From NCBI RefSeq assembly GCF_019733395.1, contig NZ_JAIHOO010000001.1, positions 3,534,501-3,598,500 on the forward strand: a stretch of 64,000 nt of DNA, in the 5' to 3' direction. Shown here in pieces: positions 55,225 to 63,723 of this stretch. Position 1 is the first letter of the stretch. The number at the start of each line of letters is the position of its first letter. Below the pieces are notes generated by a model that had not been told where the DNA came from, made no database searches, and saw only the letters and a list, made by a program, of their open reading frames with translations. Position numbers and translations under genes: made by a program. This stretch comes from Lysobacter sp. BMK333-48F3. GTDB taxonomy: Bacteria > Pseudomonadota > Gammaproteobacteria > Xanthomonadales > Xanthomonadaceae.

Positions 55225-56409
55225 TCAGTTCACAGCTCTGTCGATCACGACCGAGATGTGATCGATGCACTCGATGCCGCCGCGGTCGAGCGGCTCGGTC
55301 GGGTAGAGGTCTACGTGGACCACTTGCCCATTCCTGGAGAAACGCCAGTTCGACGCTTTGCCGTGCACTCCGGTCGATCTGTCGCTGCGGAAATTGGCGG
55401 CGTCAAGTTTGCGATGCAACGTGTCGAAAGCCAGCGTGCAAGCAGCGGCGCCGGTTCCTTCGCTTTGCTCAATTGGAATCGCCGCAATCTCAAGCCTGAT
55501 GTCGTCGGCCGCGAATCGCTCGATGCCGATGGAGAATCGCCACCCCTCGACAGTCGTTCCCTTGGCGTAGGACGCATCACGGCTGTCCAGGCGATGCAGG
55601 CTCAGTCCGGTCAAGCGTTCGATGTGTGGCTCGGTGAGGTCGGCCTTGGTGCGGACGCCGTCGATCAAGCCTAAGATGATCGACTCCACTTGCTTAGCCG
55701 GAAGCTCAGGCGGGGAGAATGGGAGCTGTTTGACAATAGTCATCTCGATCGTCATGGCATGCACGCAGGCGGCCTGACCGCCTGCAGGCGTGTCGTGGTA
55801 GGTGTAGTCCACCAACAGCGACTGCCGGCCTTTCCAGTACTGCCAGGCTTGCGGCAACCCATCCGGCCCCGGGAATTCGCTGTCCCGGTAGCCCATGGCT
55901 TTCAGCTGGTCGTGCAGGCCGGCCAGGGGCAACGCGCAGGTATGGCGGCGCCGCGGGTCGTAGCGCTTCTCGTCTGGCAGGTAGACCTGCACCTCTTTGT
56001 CGTCGTCGGCGTGTCGGCTGAAGTCGAACGAATACGCCGAGCCGGAGTCCAGGACGCCGCGAGCCGACCAGGTGCCGTCGACTTCGGATGGGCCCAGTGA
56101 GAGGTGCGTCAGCGCTTCGACCCGAGCCTTGCTCAGATCGTCCGGGTCCTGGATGCCTTGGACCAGGGCGAGGATTTTCTCCCGCAGCGCTGGGCTGCTC
56201 AGCTTGGGCGCCGAGGCCTGCGCTTCGGGCATGTCGTTCATGAGCTGAGACTCGGAGCGGGGCGGCGGTGTGGGCTGTTCAGACCGAGTGGCCTGCGGCG
56301 CCGTTGCGGAAACACCCGGGGGCGATCCACAGGCGGCCAAGCCCAGACACAAGACCGTCCAGCCGAGCGCGCTGGGGAGGAAGGGAGTCTTGGCGATGAG
56401 TTCGGGCAC
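55225..56409 (-). CDS. Lipoprotein with two tandem copies of a cluster-specific domain
   Basis: 394 aa. Signal and lipobox LAAC (Cys about 27), then domain 1 (about 70-225: APKLSSPALREKILALVQGI ... YWKGRQSLLVDYTYHDTPAG ... CVHAMTIEM) and domain 2 (about 235-394: LPAKQVESIILGLIDGVRTK ... CIDHISVVIDRAVN), which share the same order of blocks including the paired C-terminal Cys. Start GTG 56409 with GGGGAG upstream; the longer ATG frame lacks such a site. Unknown family; by location next to a T4SS effector/immunity pair it may be an additional periplasmic immunity protein. Confidence 0.75.
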   Translation of the reverse strand: MPELIAKTPFLPSALGWTVLCLGLAACGSPPGVSATAPQATRSEQPTPPPRSESQLMNDMPEAQASAPKLSSPALREKILALVQGIQDPDDLSKARVEALTHLSLGPSEVDGTWSARGVLDSGSAYSFDFSRHADDDKEVQVYLPDEKRYDPRRRHTCALPLAGLHDQLKAMGYRDSEFPGPDGLPQAWQYWKGRQSLLVDYTYHDTPAGGQAACVHAMTIEMTIVKQLPFSPPELPAKQVESIILGLIDGVRTKADLTEPHIERLTGLSLHRLDSRDASYAKGTTVEGWRFSIGIERFAADDIRLEIAAIPIEQSEGTGAAACTLAFDTLHRKLDAANFRSDRSTGVHGKASNWRFSRNGQVVHVDLYPTEPLDRGGIECIDHISVVIDRAVN

Positions 56410-56687
56410 GGGCTGGCTCCCCAATGACAGGGCCAGGGTTGCGGAACGGTCGCAGCCTGGCAAGAGCAACCGGCAGTTGCGCCATTCCTGTGGGTGACGT
56501 TCGCAATGGCCATTGGCTTCGAATAGCGCCCACGACAGTCAAACCGGAACGCCCATTCCGTTTCGACCCATTCACACTCAACGACCGTGTCAGTTCTGAC
56601 AGGTCGGCGACCGATCCGCTTCGCGGCAGACGCTATAAGTCGCTCGACAGGTGTCCGCCTGTCGCCGACACAAGGAGCGTTTGCCTC

Positions 56688-58229
56688 ATGGATTTCGGAT
56701 CTCGTCGTTCTCTGCGTTTCGTCCCGGCTGCGTTGGCGGCCGGTCTGTTGTGTTCGCTGGGGTTGCAGGCGCAGCCGGTCGGGGGCGACCCGATCGCGGT
56801 GTCGTATGCGCAGACCTACCGCGTGCCGGTGTCGGAGGCGCAGCGCCGGATGGCGCGGGTGCCGGCGATCGCGCAATTGGAGCAGCGCTTGCAGCGGGAG
56901 CTGCCGGAAGCGTTCGCCGGCCTGTATATCGAGCATCTGCCCAGCTATCGGGTGGTGGTGCGTTTCACCAAGACGCCGAAGGCTTTGCTGGCGCGATACA
57001 CGAAGGATCCGGTGTTCGTCGCTCAACTGGCGCCGCGGCCGTTGGAATTGCTGCGCGGGGCGCAGGAAGAGTTGGCGGCGCAGTTGAGTTCGTCCGGGGT
57101 GGCGTTCGAATCGGGGGTGGACGTCAAGGCTTCGCAGGTGAATCTGTTCGTGCTGGATACCGCGACGGCGGCCAAGCGCCTGTCGGGGCTGATGGCGGTG
57201 GCCGACTACATCAAGCTGCACAAGGTGCCGGCGTTGATGACGCCGACCGCGATCGTCGGCGGCAATCAGGTCGACGGCAGCACCCAGCGTTGCACCACCG
57301 GTTTCAACGTGTTCAACGCGACGCGCGAGTTGGGGGTGATCACGGCGGGGCATTGCGACAATGCGCTGACCTATATCGGCAGCCCGAACGCGACCCTGGC
57401 GTTCCAGAGCGAGCAGAACGGCGGTTCGCTGGATCTGCAGTGGAACAAGCAGTCCGGCGGCACGCCGCAGGAGCAGAGCAACCAGATCAAGCTGGTCGGC
57501 GGGCCGCAGGCGACGATGGACATCACCAGCCAGACCACGTCGGCCAACCTGCCGCTGGGCACGACGGTGTGCAAGATGGGCATCACCACCAACTACACCT
57601 GCGGCGAGGTAGCGGACAAGAACGCGCAGGCGATGTACGCCGGCTCGGTCGGCACCTATATCCGCGTGCACAACGCCAGCAACCAGGTGATGACCGCCGC
57701 CGGCGACAGCGGCGGGCCGGTGTTCGGCACCAACACCGCCTACGGCCTGGTCCACGGCCGCGGCGGCACGGGAACGCCGACCCATAACGATCTGTACTTC
57801 ATGCCGGTGGATCATTTCTCGGCGATCGGGGTGACCTTGCTGAAGGAGAAGTTCGCCCTGACCAGCATCCCCAACGTGTCCGGGCCGCATAACGTCAGCT
57901 TCCAGGCGCAAGTGTTCTTCCAGGGTGTGCCGAAGTTCCCGGTGCAGCGCAAGACCAAGATCGTCAGCTGCGCGATGGGCTGGACCTGCAGCGACTACAA
58001 CGGAACCTATACGACCAGCAGCACGTCGCCGCTGACGTTCAACTACAAGTGCAACGTCACCGGCTCGAACCCGACCTCGACCTTCGTCTGGAGCACCACC
58101 CTGGTCGGCGCCGACGGTGTGGCGACCAATGCGATCCAGCACACCAGCACCTGCACCTCGACCACGGTGGCGGGCGCGGCGAAGGCTGGCGGAGAGGGCG
58201 GGGCGCCGTCGATCACGATCGAGCCTTGA
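56688..58229 (+). CDS. Secreted S1-family serine protease
   Basis: 513-aa pre-pro-enzyme. Signal peptide 1-29, propeptide to about 185, then a chymotrypsin-like domain with His222 (ITAGHC), Asp249 (GSLDLQW) and Ser341 (AAGDSGGPVF), typical of the S1 group that includes Streptomyces and Lysobacter secreted proteases. A C-terminal beta-rich extension (about 390-513) may be a carbohydrate- or surface-binding domain. CAAGGAG precedes ATG 56688. Confidence 0.93.
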   Translation: MDFGSRRSLRFVPAALAAGLLCSLGLQAQPVGGDPIAVSYAQTYRVPVSEAQRRMARVPAIAQLEQRLQRELPEAFAGLYIEHLPSYRVVVRFTKTPKALLARYTKDPVFVAQLAPRPLELLRGAQEELAAQLSSSGVAFESGVDVKASQVNLFVLDTATAAKRLSGLMAVADYIKLHKVPALMTPTAIVGGNQVDGSTQRCTTGFNVFNATRELGVITAGHCDNALTYIGSPNATLAFQSEQNGGSLDLQWNKQSGGTPQEQSNQIKLVGGPQATMDITSQTTSANLPLGTTVCKMGITTNYTCGEVADKNAQAMYAGSVGTYIRVHNASNQVMTAAGDSGGPVFGTNTAYGLVHGRGGTGTPTHNDLYFMPVDHFSAIGVTLLKEKFALTSIPNVSGPHNVSFQAQVFFQGVPKFPVQRKTKIVSCAMGWTCSDYNGTYTTSSTSPLTFNYKCNVTGSNPTSTFVWSTTLVGADGVATNAIQHTSTCTSTTVAGAAKAGGEGGAPSITIEP

Positions 58230-58794
58230 TGCTGGCCAGGGGCGGCGACTGTCGTCGCCGCCCCTGTAGGAGCGGCGTGAGCCGCGACCGCGAAGATCCG
58301 ACCTTGCGCCGTCATCTGCGGCGACCGACGCCTTAAAGGGTAGGAGCGGCGCAAGCCGCGACCATGCAGCCGCATGTTTGCGGTCTGTATTTCGACTGAG
58401 GAATGTAGCCGTATCGCGTGTATGAGGCAGGGATGTCGGTTGCAAGGTGGATTCGGTGCGAGTCCCACAGTTGCACGGTCGCGACTTGTGACCGGAGGAA
58501 ATCCCCGTGGGGCGTCGCTCCTACCCGCGACAGGACTTGGTTTCTGACAGGGGCACGGGTCCTCGGGTTTTCTGCGCGTTCCGTGGTCGCGGCTTACGCC
58601 GCTCCTACAGGGAGCTGCGGCGGCGACGAACGGTCGTTGAGGCTACCGTTGGTCGTCTGAACAGGGCTTTGTCGTTGGCGGAGTGAGACGGGTGTCCGAG
58701 GCTGCGCTGGGCGGACGTTGTCCCCCAGTGCCGGCCGCGTGCCCGCTCCTGCCGCGGGTGCGCCGGCATTCCCCCGTTGACCAGGACCTGTGTC
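58230..58794. repeat. 565-bp intergenic region dense in REP elements
   Basis: GTAG REPs at 58266-58288 and 58340-58362 (plus) and 58586-58608 (inverse), plus a long-loop REP variant at 58477-58524. A 70-bp unit at 58539-58608 recurs at 61847-61915 and 63609-63678. The remainder (58609-58794) should carry the metalloprotease promoter. No gene visible. Confidence 0.85.
58477..58524. repeat. REP variant with a conserved 26-base loop, copy 1
   Basis: GGTCGCGACTTGTGACCGGA, then GGAAATCCCCGTGG, then GGCGTCGCTCCTAC. It matches the reverse complement of 61784-61831 at 45 of 48 positions; the stem change GCGAC/GTCGC here versus GCGGC/GCCGC there is compensatory. Confidence 0.85.
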
Positions 58795-61602
58795 ATGACT
58801 ACCCATTCGACGTTTCGGCGCGGCCCGAGGGGTTGGGCTGCGGTTTCACTGATCGCGTTGGGTCTGGCTGCGCTCGCGTTCGCGAGCCGGATATCGACGT
58901 CTTCGTTCGAGTCTGTGCAACACGACGCCGCGGGTGCGTCGCAGGACGCCTCGGGAGCGGGCGGTCCCAATCCGCTGGCCTTGGCGGCCATGCAGATCAA
59001 CGGCGGCGCGTCGCCGGACGGCATGTGGCAAACCCTGCCGGCGGTGCAATTGCCCGAGCGGTTCCCGGCGCCGACCGCATACGTGCCGCTGACGCTGGAC
59101 GCGATGATGCTGGAAGCGCGCTTGCGCGGCACGCCGCGCGAGACCTTCGGGCCGATCCCGGAGCAGACTCAGATCTACCTGCCGCGCGCCAGCGGCGGTT
59201 TCGTCCAGATCGCGCTGGCGCAGAGCCAGTTGCTGGGGCCGGGGCTGGCCGGCCAGTACCCGCAGATCAAGACCTATGTGTTCGAGGACGAGCGCGAAGG
59301 CTTCACCGGCCATATCACCGTCGGCACGCGCGGGGTGTTCATTTCCGGCCAGACCGACGACGGCATCCTGCGCGTCGAGCCGGTCGAGACCGCCAACGGC
59401 CGAGTCTATCTGAGCTATCGCGACCAGGACCGCACCGACGGCGCCAACGATTTCCATCAGGACGACGACGATCACCACGGTACGCCGGTGCCGCGCTTCT
59501 CCGCCGCGCTGGTATCGCAGATCCAGGCCAACGCCAAGGTCTCGGCCGGCACGCAGTTGCGGATCTACCGGCTTGCGGCGTCGACCACCGGCGAGTTCTA
59601 CCAGGCCCGCGACGCGGGCGGCGGCGCGGCCGACGTGCTGTCGTCGATCGTCGCCGACCTGGCCGGCGCCAATGCGGTGCTGGAGCCGGAGGTCAGCGTG
59701 CGCCTGGTCGTGGCCGATGCCAGCGACGATGTGATCTACAGCGATCCGGACACCGACCCGTTCGACAACACCCAGAGCCCGTGCACGCTGCGCGACGCCA
59801 ATCGCGACAACAACAAGGTGGTGCTGGACGACGCGGACTACGACATCGGCTTCCTGTTCGCGACCCGCGGCGGCAACGGCGCCAGCGGTTGCGCCTGGTT
59901 CGTGGTCTGCCTGACCACCTACGACACCCTGCACAAGGGCCGCGGCGCGGGCCAGATGGGCAACAACGGCGCCAACAGCGCCAGCGGCTTGCTCGCGCAC
60001 GAGGTCGGCCACCAGCTCGGCGCGCGGCATACCTTCACCGGTTCGGACGGCAGCTGCACGCTCAACGAGTTCCTGGCCGGCGACAGCGAAAGCGGCTACG
60101 AGCCGGGCAGCGGCACCACCCGCATGTCGTACAACGGCAACTGCGGCACCGACGATGTCGACACTTCGGTGATCGGCGCCGGTTCGTATTTCCACTCGCG
60201 CAGCTTCGACGAGATCGTCACCAACGTGTTCAGCGGCGACGGCTCGACTTGCGGCACGCTGGTGAATACCAGCAATCTGCCGCCGAACGTGAATGCCGGC
60301 GGGGATTACACGATTCCGCGGCAGACCCCGTTCGAACTCAGCGGCTCGGCGACGGACGCCGATGCGCTGACCTACAACTGGGAGCAGTACGACCGCGCGC
60401 TGACCCAGCGGCCGATCAACACCGACCCCGGCGACGGGCCCTTGGTGCGCTCGCTGCCACCGGGCGCGTCCAGCTCGCGCATCATCCCCAACCTGCAGGA
60501 TCTGTTGGACGGCGTGACCCGCGCCGGCGAGATCCTGCCGCAGGTCGACCGCGAGATGAACTTCCGCCTGATCGCTCGCGACAATCGCATGGGCGGCGGC
60601 GGCGTGGCCTACGACGGCATGCACATCCAGGTGTCGGGCAGCCCGTTCTTCATCACAGCGCCGAACAGCGGCACGCTGGGCGCCGGCTGCACGGTGCCCT
60701 TGAGCTGGGAGGTCGGCGGCGGTTCCATCGCGCCGCAGGTCAGCGCGCTGTTCTCCAGCGACGGCGGGCAGAACTTCGCCACCACCCTGATCGGCGCGAC
60801 CGCCAACGACGGCGCGGCCTCGTTCGTGGTGCCCTGCGCCGGCGGTTCGGACAACCGGATCAAGCTGCAGTCGGTCGGCAATATCTTCTTCGACATCAAC
60901 GACCAGGACCTGAGCGTGACCAATACCGCGCCCAGCGTTGCGGTCGACACCGCCGGAGGCGCGGTCGACGAGGCCTGCGAGTTCACCGTGCAGTTCAGCG
61001 CCCAGGCCACCGACACTTGCGGCGTGCTGGCCGGCGATGTCGAGGTCGAGTTGATCAAGGCGGCGAACAACTACACCCTGGGCACGCCGACGATCAACAT
61101 CCAGCAGGTCTCGGCTACGGAAGTCGGGGTCAGCGGCAGCGTGGTGGTGTCCGAGCTGACCGGTTCGCCGGCGCAACTGACCGTCCGCGTCACCGCGCAG
61201 GACGCCTGTGGCCTGACCACCCAGGACACCGCGCTGGCGCAGATCGTCGACGACACGCCGCCGACGATCGACGTCAGCCTCAGCCCGGACCAACTGTGGC
61301 CGCCGAACCACAAGATGGCGCCGATCTGGGCCACGGTGGTGGCCAAGGACAACTGCCCGGGCGTGGCCTACACCCTGACCAGCGTGATCAGCGACGAGCC
61401 GGACAACGGCGATGCCGACGGCGACACCGTCAACGACATCCAGAACGCCGCGATCGGCACGGCCGACCTGCAGTTCGACCTGCGCGCCGAACGCGCCGGC
61501 AACGGCGACGGCCGCGTCTATACCGCGACCTACACCGCGGCGGACGGTTCGGGCAACGACGTCAGCGATTCGGATACGGTGTTGGTGCCGAAGAACAAGT
61601 GA
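58795..61602 (+). CDS. Secreted metalloprotease with HExxHxxGxxH zinc site
   Basis: 935 aa. Hydrophobic N-terminal segment (about 14-30), a propeptide-like region to about 235, and a reprolysin-type catalytic domain with HEVGHQLGARH at residues 402-412. The downstream Met-turn could be TTRMSYNGNC. The C-terminal half holds several Ig-like/PKD-type beta domains (NAGGDYTIPRQTPFELSGSA; PPTIDVSLSPDQLWPPNHKM), probably for substrate or surface binding. Extracellular protease of the metzincin class. Start ATG 58795 has AGGACC upstream. Confidence 0.93.
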   Translation: MTTHSTFRRGPRGWAAVSLIALGLAALAFASRISTSSFESVQHDAAGASQDASGAGGPNPLALAAMQINGGASPDGMWQTLPAVQLPERFPAPTAYVPLTLDAMMLEARLRGTPRETFGPIPEQTQIYLPRASGGFVQIALAQSQLLGPGLAGQYPQIKTYVFEDEREGFTGHITVGTRGVFISGQTDDGILRVEPVETANGRVYLSYRDQDRTDGANDFHQDDDDHHGTPVPRFSAALVSQIQANAKVSAGTQLRIYRLAASTTGEFYQARDAGGGAADVLSSIVADLAGANAVLEPEVSVRLVVADASDDVIYSDPDTDPFDNTQSPCTLRDANRDNNKVVLDDADYDIGFLFATRGGNGASGCAWFVVCLTTYDTLHKGRGAGQMGNNGANSASGLLAHEVGHQLGARHTFTGSDGSCTLNEFLAGDSESGYEPGSGTTRMSYNGNCGTDDVDTSVIGAGSYFHSRSFDEIVTNVFSGDGSTCGTLVNTSNLPPNVNAGGDYTIPRQTPFELSGSATDADALTYNWEQYDRALTQRPINTDPGDGPLVRSLPPGASSSRIIPNLQDLLDGVTRAGEILPQVDREMNFRLIARDNRMGGGGVAYDGMHIQVSGSPFFITAPNSGTLGAGCTVPLSWEVGGGSIAPQVSALFSSDGGQNFATTLIGATANDGAASFVVPCAGGSDNRIKLQSVGNIFFDINDQDLSVTNTAPSVAVDTAGGAVDEACEFTVQFSAQATDTCGVLAGDVEVELIKAANNYTLGTPTINIQQVSATEVGVSGSVVVSELTGSPAQLTVRVTAQDACGLTTQDTALAQIVDDTPPTIDVSLSPDQLWPPNHKMAPIWATVVAKDNCPGVAYTLTSVISDEPDNGDADGDTVNDIQNAAIGTADLQFDLRAERAGNGDGRVYTATYTAADGSGNDVSDSDTVLVPKNK

Positions 61603-61630
61603 GTTCTTGGGTTTACGAAAGATGCAGGAA

Positions 61631-61655
61631 AACGCCGCCTTCGGGCGGCGTTTTT
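61631..61655 (+). terminator. Intrinsic terminator of the metalloprotease gene
   Basis: AACGCCGCC / GGCGGCGTT with tetraloop TTCG followed by TTTCTTC, 28 bp past the stop. Confidence 0.93.
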
Positions 61656-61783
61656 CTTCGTCGGCATTTTCCCTGCGTCGCAGTTCCTCTCGCAACGACG
61701 ATGCAAAGGGTAGGAGCGGCGCAAGCCGCGACCGCGTTGCCGCACATTCGCGTCGCCACCGCCTGCAACCGACGCTCCAACGA

Positions 61784-61831
61784 GTAGGAGCGGCGTCCCA
61801 CGGGGATTTCCTCCGGTCACAAGCCGCGACC
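61784..61831. repeat. REP variant with a conserved 26-base loop, copy 2
   Basis: Inverse of the copy at 58477-58524; together the two copies flank the metalloprotease gene as 48-bp inverted repeats 3.3 kb apart. Confidence 0.85.
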
Positions 61832-61920
61832 GCAACGGCAGAGGTCGGTTTCTAACGGCGGCGCCGGGAGTCGGGGTTTCTGCGCGTTCCCTGTCGCGGC
61901 TTACGCCGCTCCTACAAGAG

Positions 61921-61950
61921 CGAAAAAGCGCCCCGGATGGCCGGGGCGCT
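61921..61950 (-). terminator. Intrinsic terminator of the alpha-lytic-type protease gene
   Basis: Minus-strand stem AGCGCCCCGG / CCGGGGCGCT with a 4-base loop followed by TTTTCG, 26 bp past the stop codon at 61976. Confidence 0.9.
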
Positions 61951-61975
61951 GGGTTTGCTGCTTGGCCGCGAGGGC

Positions 61976-63190
61976 TTACGGCGTGGTCTTCAAGGTCAGC
62001 GAGTAGGCGCTCAGGATCGGGTTGATCGGGCTGTAGTAGCTGTTGCCGCCGCCGGTGCGGCCCTGGCGGCCCTTGCAGCTGCCGCTGCCGCCGGACAACA
62101 CGCCCTGGGCCTGGCCGGCGCCGGTGATGAACGAACCGCCGGAGTCGCCGCCTTCGGAGCAGGCGGTGGTCTGGGTCAGGCCGGTGACGGTGCCGTCGGG
62201 ATTGCCGGCGTCGTCGACGTAGGACACGGTGACGTTCTTGCTGCGGATGGCGCCGCAGCGCCAGCTGCTGGTGCGGCCGGAACGGCACAGCGCGGCGCCG
62301 ACCGCGGCTTCGGTGCTGCCGGACACGTTGACGTCGCCGTTGCCGTAGCCGTACACGCTGGCCGACAGGGTGTGGGTGCTGTCGACCTGGACCCAGCCGC
62401 GGTCCGGGCCGGTTTCGTTGTCGTCGGGCATGCTCGAAGCGGCGAACGAACCCAGGCGCACGCCCGGGGTCCACTGCGAGTCTTCGTTGTAGACCACTTC
62501 GCCGGTGTTGCCGCAGTGGCCGGCGGTGGCGAAGCCCAGGGTGGTGCCCTTGGTGACCGAGAAGCCCACCGAGCAGGCATACAGATAGCCGTCGCCCGGG
62601 TTGCGCAGATAGCCGCGGCCGCCCTGGATGGTGGTGCGGCGCTGCGGCGCCTCGGCGAGGGTTTCGAAGCGCACGGTGTTGCTGTCCAGGCCGCTGCGCG
62701 CGACGAAGTCGACTGCGGCGTCTTCCGCGCCCGGGGCGACGCCGACGATCACGCTGTTGCTGGGCAGGTCGACCGCCCAGCTGTACACGCCCTTGGGCGC
62801 CTTGCCGTTGCGCGCCAGCTGGCTGTCGAGCTGACCCTTGGCGGCGTCGAGCGCGGCCAGGCTGTGGCGGGCCTGACGGGTTTCCACGCCGGCCGTGGCC
62901 TTGGCGGCCTTGATCGAAGTGCTGGCGGCGACGAAGGCGAAGGAGCCGTCGGCCTTGCGCTCGAGCCAGGCGCCGGCGTAGTGGCGGCCCAGTTGCTTGG
63001 CCAGCGCCTTTTCCTGCTGCGCGGCCAGGCGTTCGGCCTTGAGGTACTGGGCGAGCTGATTGCCGGACAGGCCGAGGTCGCGCTGCATGGCCGTCTTCAG
63101 GGCGGGGGCGAGCTCGTCGGCGGCGAAGGCCGCGCCGGAAACCATCATGACCGCCGTTGCAGCGAGAACCGACTTACTGATCTTGCGCAT
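61976..63190 (-). CDS. Alpha-lytic-type secreted serine protease (S1)
   Basis: 404-aa pre-pro-protease. Signal peptide 1-24 (ATAVMMVSGAAFA), a long alpha-lytic-type propeptide (about 25-190: AMQRDLGLSGNQLAQYLKAE, WAVDLPSNSVIVGVAPGAED), then the mature domain with His225 (FATAGHCG), Asp263 (GPDRGWVQV) and Ser350 (SEGGDSGGSF), and Cys pairs at the usual sites. This is the bacteriolytic/elastase-like protease group typical of Lysobacter. ATG 63190 chosen over TTG 63196 because AGGAG is 9 bases upstream. Confidence 0.95.
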   Translation of the reverse strand: MRKISKSVLAATAVMMVSGAAFAADELAPALKTAMQRDLGLSGNQLAQYLKAERLAAQQEKALAKQLGRHYAGAWLERKADGSFAFVAASTSIKAAKATAGVETRQARHSLAALDAAKGQLDSQLARNGKAPKGVYSWAVDLPSNSVIVGVAPGAEDAAVDFVARSGLDSNTVRFETLAEAPQRRTTIQGGRGYLRNPGDGYLYACSVGFSVTKGTTLGFATAGHCGNTGEVVYNEDSQWTPGVRLGSFAASSMPDDNETGPDRGWVQVDSTHTLSASVYGYGNGDVNVSGSTEAAVGAALCRSGRTSSWRCGAIRSKNVTVSYVDDAGNPDGTVTGLTQTTACSEGGDSGGSFITGAGQAQGVLSGGSGSCKGRQGRTGGGNSYYSPINPILSAYSLTLKTTP

Positions 63191-63723
63191 ATCCAAAAGC
63201 TCCTAGGGCAGAGAAGGGATGCGGACAGCGATGCGGCCGGTCCGGGGCAGGCGGGGATGAGCCGGTTGGGGGCGCTCGGGTGGGCCGCAATGAATGGAAC
63301 GGGGCGGTGCGACGGCGTCCCTACCTTGGAATTGCGACCGAGTGCCTGTTTTGCGTGCGGGTTCAGCGACGCGTGGATGAAGATCGTGAATGAGTGGCGG
63401 CCCACGGGTAGGAGCGACGCGAGTCGCGACCGCGAAGCTTCGGCCTTGCGCCGTATCCACCCGCAACCGATGCAGAAGACGAAGCGCGACGGAGAGTTTG
63501 TCGACGATGAGTCGATCAGATCGGGCTGTGGGTTGGCGGGAGAGGTTCGGCGCGAGAACGAGGTTTCGCGGTCGCGGCTTGCGCCGCTCCTACCCCGCGA
63601 TACGGCGTGGTTTCTGATTGCGGCGGCGGGCGTTGGTTTTTCTACGCGTTCCGTGGTCGCGGCTCACGCCGCTCCTACAAGAGGGTCCAGCGCCCCGCGC
63701 GAGCGGGGCGCTGGACGACGCGA
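63191..63723. repeat. 533-bp intergenic region with REP elements
   Basis: REPs at 63408-63430 (plus; GCGAC/GTCGC stem variant), 63571-63593 (inverse) and 63656-63678 (inverse, end of the 70-bp unit 63609-63678). The part next to 63190 should hold the protease promoter; no gene is visible. Confidence 0.8.
63686..63715 (-). terminator. Strong hairpin after the partial subtilase gene
   Basis: 13-bp perfect stem TCCAGCGCCCCGC / GCGGGGCGCTGGA with loop GCGA, 9 bp past the stop; no T run follows. Confidence 0.55.

Larger units (their letters stand above)
61603..61975. repeat. 373-bp convergent intergenic region with terminators and REPs
   Basis: Between two convergent protease genes. Contains a terminator for each gene, a REP at 61710-61732, the long-loop REP variant at 61784-61831, and the 70-bp unit ending in an inverse REP at 61847-61915. 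No gene visible. Confidence 0.85.

Noticed and set aside
58440..58510. Cobalamin-riboswitch-like or tRNA T-arm-like segment (GGTGCGAGTCC, then ACTTGTGACCGG 18 bases later)
   Set aside because: The downstream riboswitch blocks are absent, and the second half is part of a REP variant that recurs at 61784-61831 without the first half. A covariance-model search with the cobalamin riboswitch and tRNA models would settle it; a significant hit would overturn this.
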